From Patescibacteria group bacterium (GTDB lineage Bacteria > Patescibacteriota > Minisyncoccia > UBA6257 > 02-FULL-45-10c): a DNA stretch of 6,886 nucleotides. Location: NCBI GenBank assembly GCA_023474975.1, contig JAMCXE010000010.1:1-6886 (forward strand), in the 5' to 3' direction. The notes under the pieces are model-generated. The model did not search any database and had not been told where the DNA came from. It saw nothing but the letters and a program-made list of their open reading frames with translations. Shown here one piece after another: positions 6,133 through 6,886 of this stretch (position 1 is its first letter; the number at the start of each line of letters is the position of its first letter). The position numbers and the translations under genes are program-made.

Positions 6133-6151
6133 GATCTGACAAATTCAGATC
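6133..6151 (-). other. Hairpin overlapping the kinase stop codon
   Basis: This is a perfect 7-bp inverted repeat, GATCTGA/TCAGATC (6133-6139 and 6145-6151), with a 5-nt loop. On the minus strand it spans the last codons and TGA of the kinase gene. No U-tract follows, so it is not a standard terminator. It could be a 3'-end stabiliser or processing structure, or chance. Confidence 0.45.
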
Positions 6152-6886
6152 CTACTTATTTTGATCTTAAGATCATTCCATCGCGAAGATTTTAATTCCC
6201 TCCTGGCTAAAATACCTGCTGTGGCGCCGACCTTTTCAACCACGGAAGTTGCATTGGCGCTGCCCAGTATTATTCCTAATTTAATAGCATCTTCGCAATC
6301 AAACTTGTCTCCAAATTCAAGAAGTCCCGCCGTAAACCCGCTTCCAAAAGCATCTCCTGCGCCAGTCCGATCCAATAAGATCTTTTCTTTAAAAATACCC
6401 GCCTTATAAATATATTCGCCATCAGAAACAGTCACTCCGCTCGGCCCATCAGTTACAGCCACTATGCCGGGCATAAGATCATCTATTTTTTTAAAAACTT
6501 CCTTTTCTTTTTTAAACGGTATGCCGACCAAAGAAGCTGCTTCGCCCTCATTAACGACCAAAAAATCAATATTTTTCAAATTATCCAATATCTCTTTACG
6601 TCTATGAGCAATATGATATCCACTTGGATTAAAAGCCACTCTAATATTATTTTTTTTGGCAAATTTTAATAGAGGGACGAACAGATCGGATGACTTTCCC
6701 GCCAATGATAAATACCACCATCTTGCTTTCAATTTTTTCCAAGGAATATCTTTTATATCAAGTTCATTAGATGCGCCATGATATCCCAAAATAGTTCGTT
6801 CCCCTTTAGTAAGTAAAAGAGTTGACTGCGCCGTAATGTCGTTTTTTTCTACGGCAAAAATAGGCAAGACGTGGTCTTTATCATTG
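6145..6886 (-). CDS. PfkB-family carbohydrate kinase, N-terminus outside window
   Basis: This is a ribokinase/PfkB-fold ATP-dependent sugar or nucleoside kinase. The frame stays open to the right edge (Asn-Asp-Lys-Asp-His-Val precedes the TTG at 6867), and the family is usually 300-320 residues, so about 60-75 N-terminal residues with the sugar-binding GG motif are missing. The TTG is therefore internal. The visible part includes GERTILGYHGAS, the beta-strand/loop NPSGYH, the family's NEGEAASLVG (N-x-x-E) motif, VTDGPSGV, and the PfkB signature 2, DRTGAGDAFGSGFTAGLL. In the latter, GAGD forms the anion hole and the second Asp (codon 6352-6354) is the catalytic base. The end reads NATSVVEKVGATAGIL, common in the 'carbohydrate kinase family protein' group. 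The substrate cannot be read from these motifs; phosphofructokinase, ribokinase and adenosine-kinase-like roles are all open. It ends in TGA, 96 bp before the 412-residue gene, with a hairpin over its stop. Confidence 0.92.
   Translation of the reverse strand, partial: NDKDHVLPIFAVEKNDITAQSTLLLTKGERTILGYHGASNELDIKDIPWKKLKARWWYLSLAGKSSDLFVPLLKFAKKNNIRVAFNPSGYHIAHRRKEILDNLKNIDFLVVNEGEAASLVGIPFKKEKEVFKKIDDLMPGIVAVTDGPSGVTVSDGEYIYKAGIFKEKILLDRTGAGDAFGSGFTAGLLEFGDKFDCEDAIKLGIILGSANATSVVEKVGATAGILARRELKSSRWNDLKIKISRI

Noticed and set aside
6865..6867. TTG at 6867 as the kinase start
   Set aside because: The frame continues to the right edge, and the protein would lack the N-terminal substrate-binding part of the PfkB fold.
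1..6886. Alternative genetic code with UGA as an amino acid
   Set aside because: Two genes end at TGA right where their families end, and no conserved frame contains an internal TGA.
1..6886. CRISPR array, tRNA, rRNA, insertion sequence or phage attachment site
   Set aside because: I saw no spaced direct repeats, no cloverleaf with a T-loop consensus, no transposase motifs and no long terminal inverted repeats, and all gaps between genes are short.

Overview
The window is compact, AT-rich (about 37-40% GC by eye) bacterial DNA with seven closely packed genes on the minus strand and one partial gene on the plus strand. The protein set and style suggest the Candidate Phyla Radiation (Patescibacteria, probably a Parcubacteria-like lineage): A/T-rich leaders without Shine-Dalgarno sequences, a large unassigned protein of a type I associate with CPR genomes, and a coiled-coil lytic transglycosylase. 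This placement is inference from style, as no rRNA or marker phylogeny is available. Two genes (the transglycosylase and the kinase) end in TGA and no frame needs TGA to be read through, so the UGA=Gly code of Gracilibacteria/Absconditabacteria is unlikely.

Layout. Plus strand, 1-327: the C-terminal third of release factor 1 (prfA). It ends at a strong symmetric hairpin (339-366) that also serves the gene converging on it. Minus strand, in transcription order from the right edge: a PfkB-family sugar kinase whose N-terminus is cut off (6886-6145); a 412-residue soluble protein of unknown function (6048-4810); a stand-alone CheY-like receiver (4768-4376); a five-helix membrane protein of unknown function (4350-3646); a class II fructose-bisphosphate aldolase (3618-2725); and ribosomal protein bL25 (2692-2003). 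A terminator hairpin follows at 1934-1962. Then comes a secreted or membrane-anchored coiled-coil lytic transglycosylase (1871-384), probably with its own promoter overlapping that terminator.

How the genes may work together. Receiver, membrane protein, aldolase and bL25 are 25-32 bp apart and very probably co-transcribed. The 412-residue gene lies 41 bp upstream of them, and the kinase a further 96 bp upstream behind a hairpin, so the kinase may be separate. Kinase plus aldolase would fit a small sugar-phosphate module. The transglycosylase is an independent cell-wall remodelling unit. No mobile element, CRISPR array, tRNA or rRNA is visible, and no intergenic gap exceeds about 130 bp.

There is no obvious complete new system here. 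The best leads are the unknown 412-residue protein beside the receiver and membrane protein, the fusion of a PcsB/EnvC-like coiled coil to a transglycosylase domain, a 9-bp tandem duplication in the receiver's active-site strand, and a 2.5-fold excess of GATC across the window.
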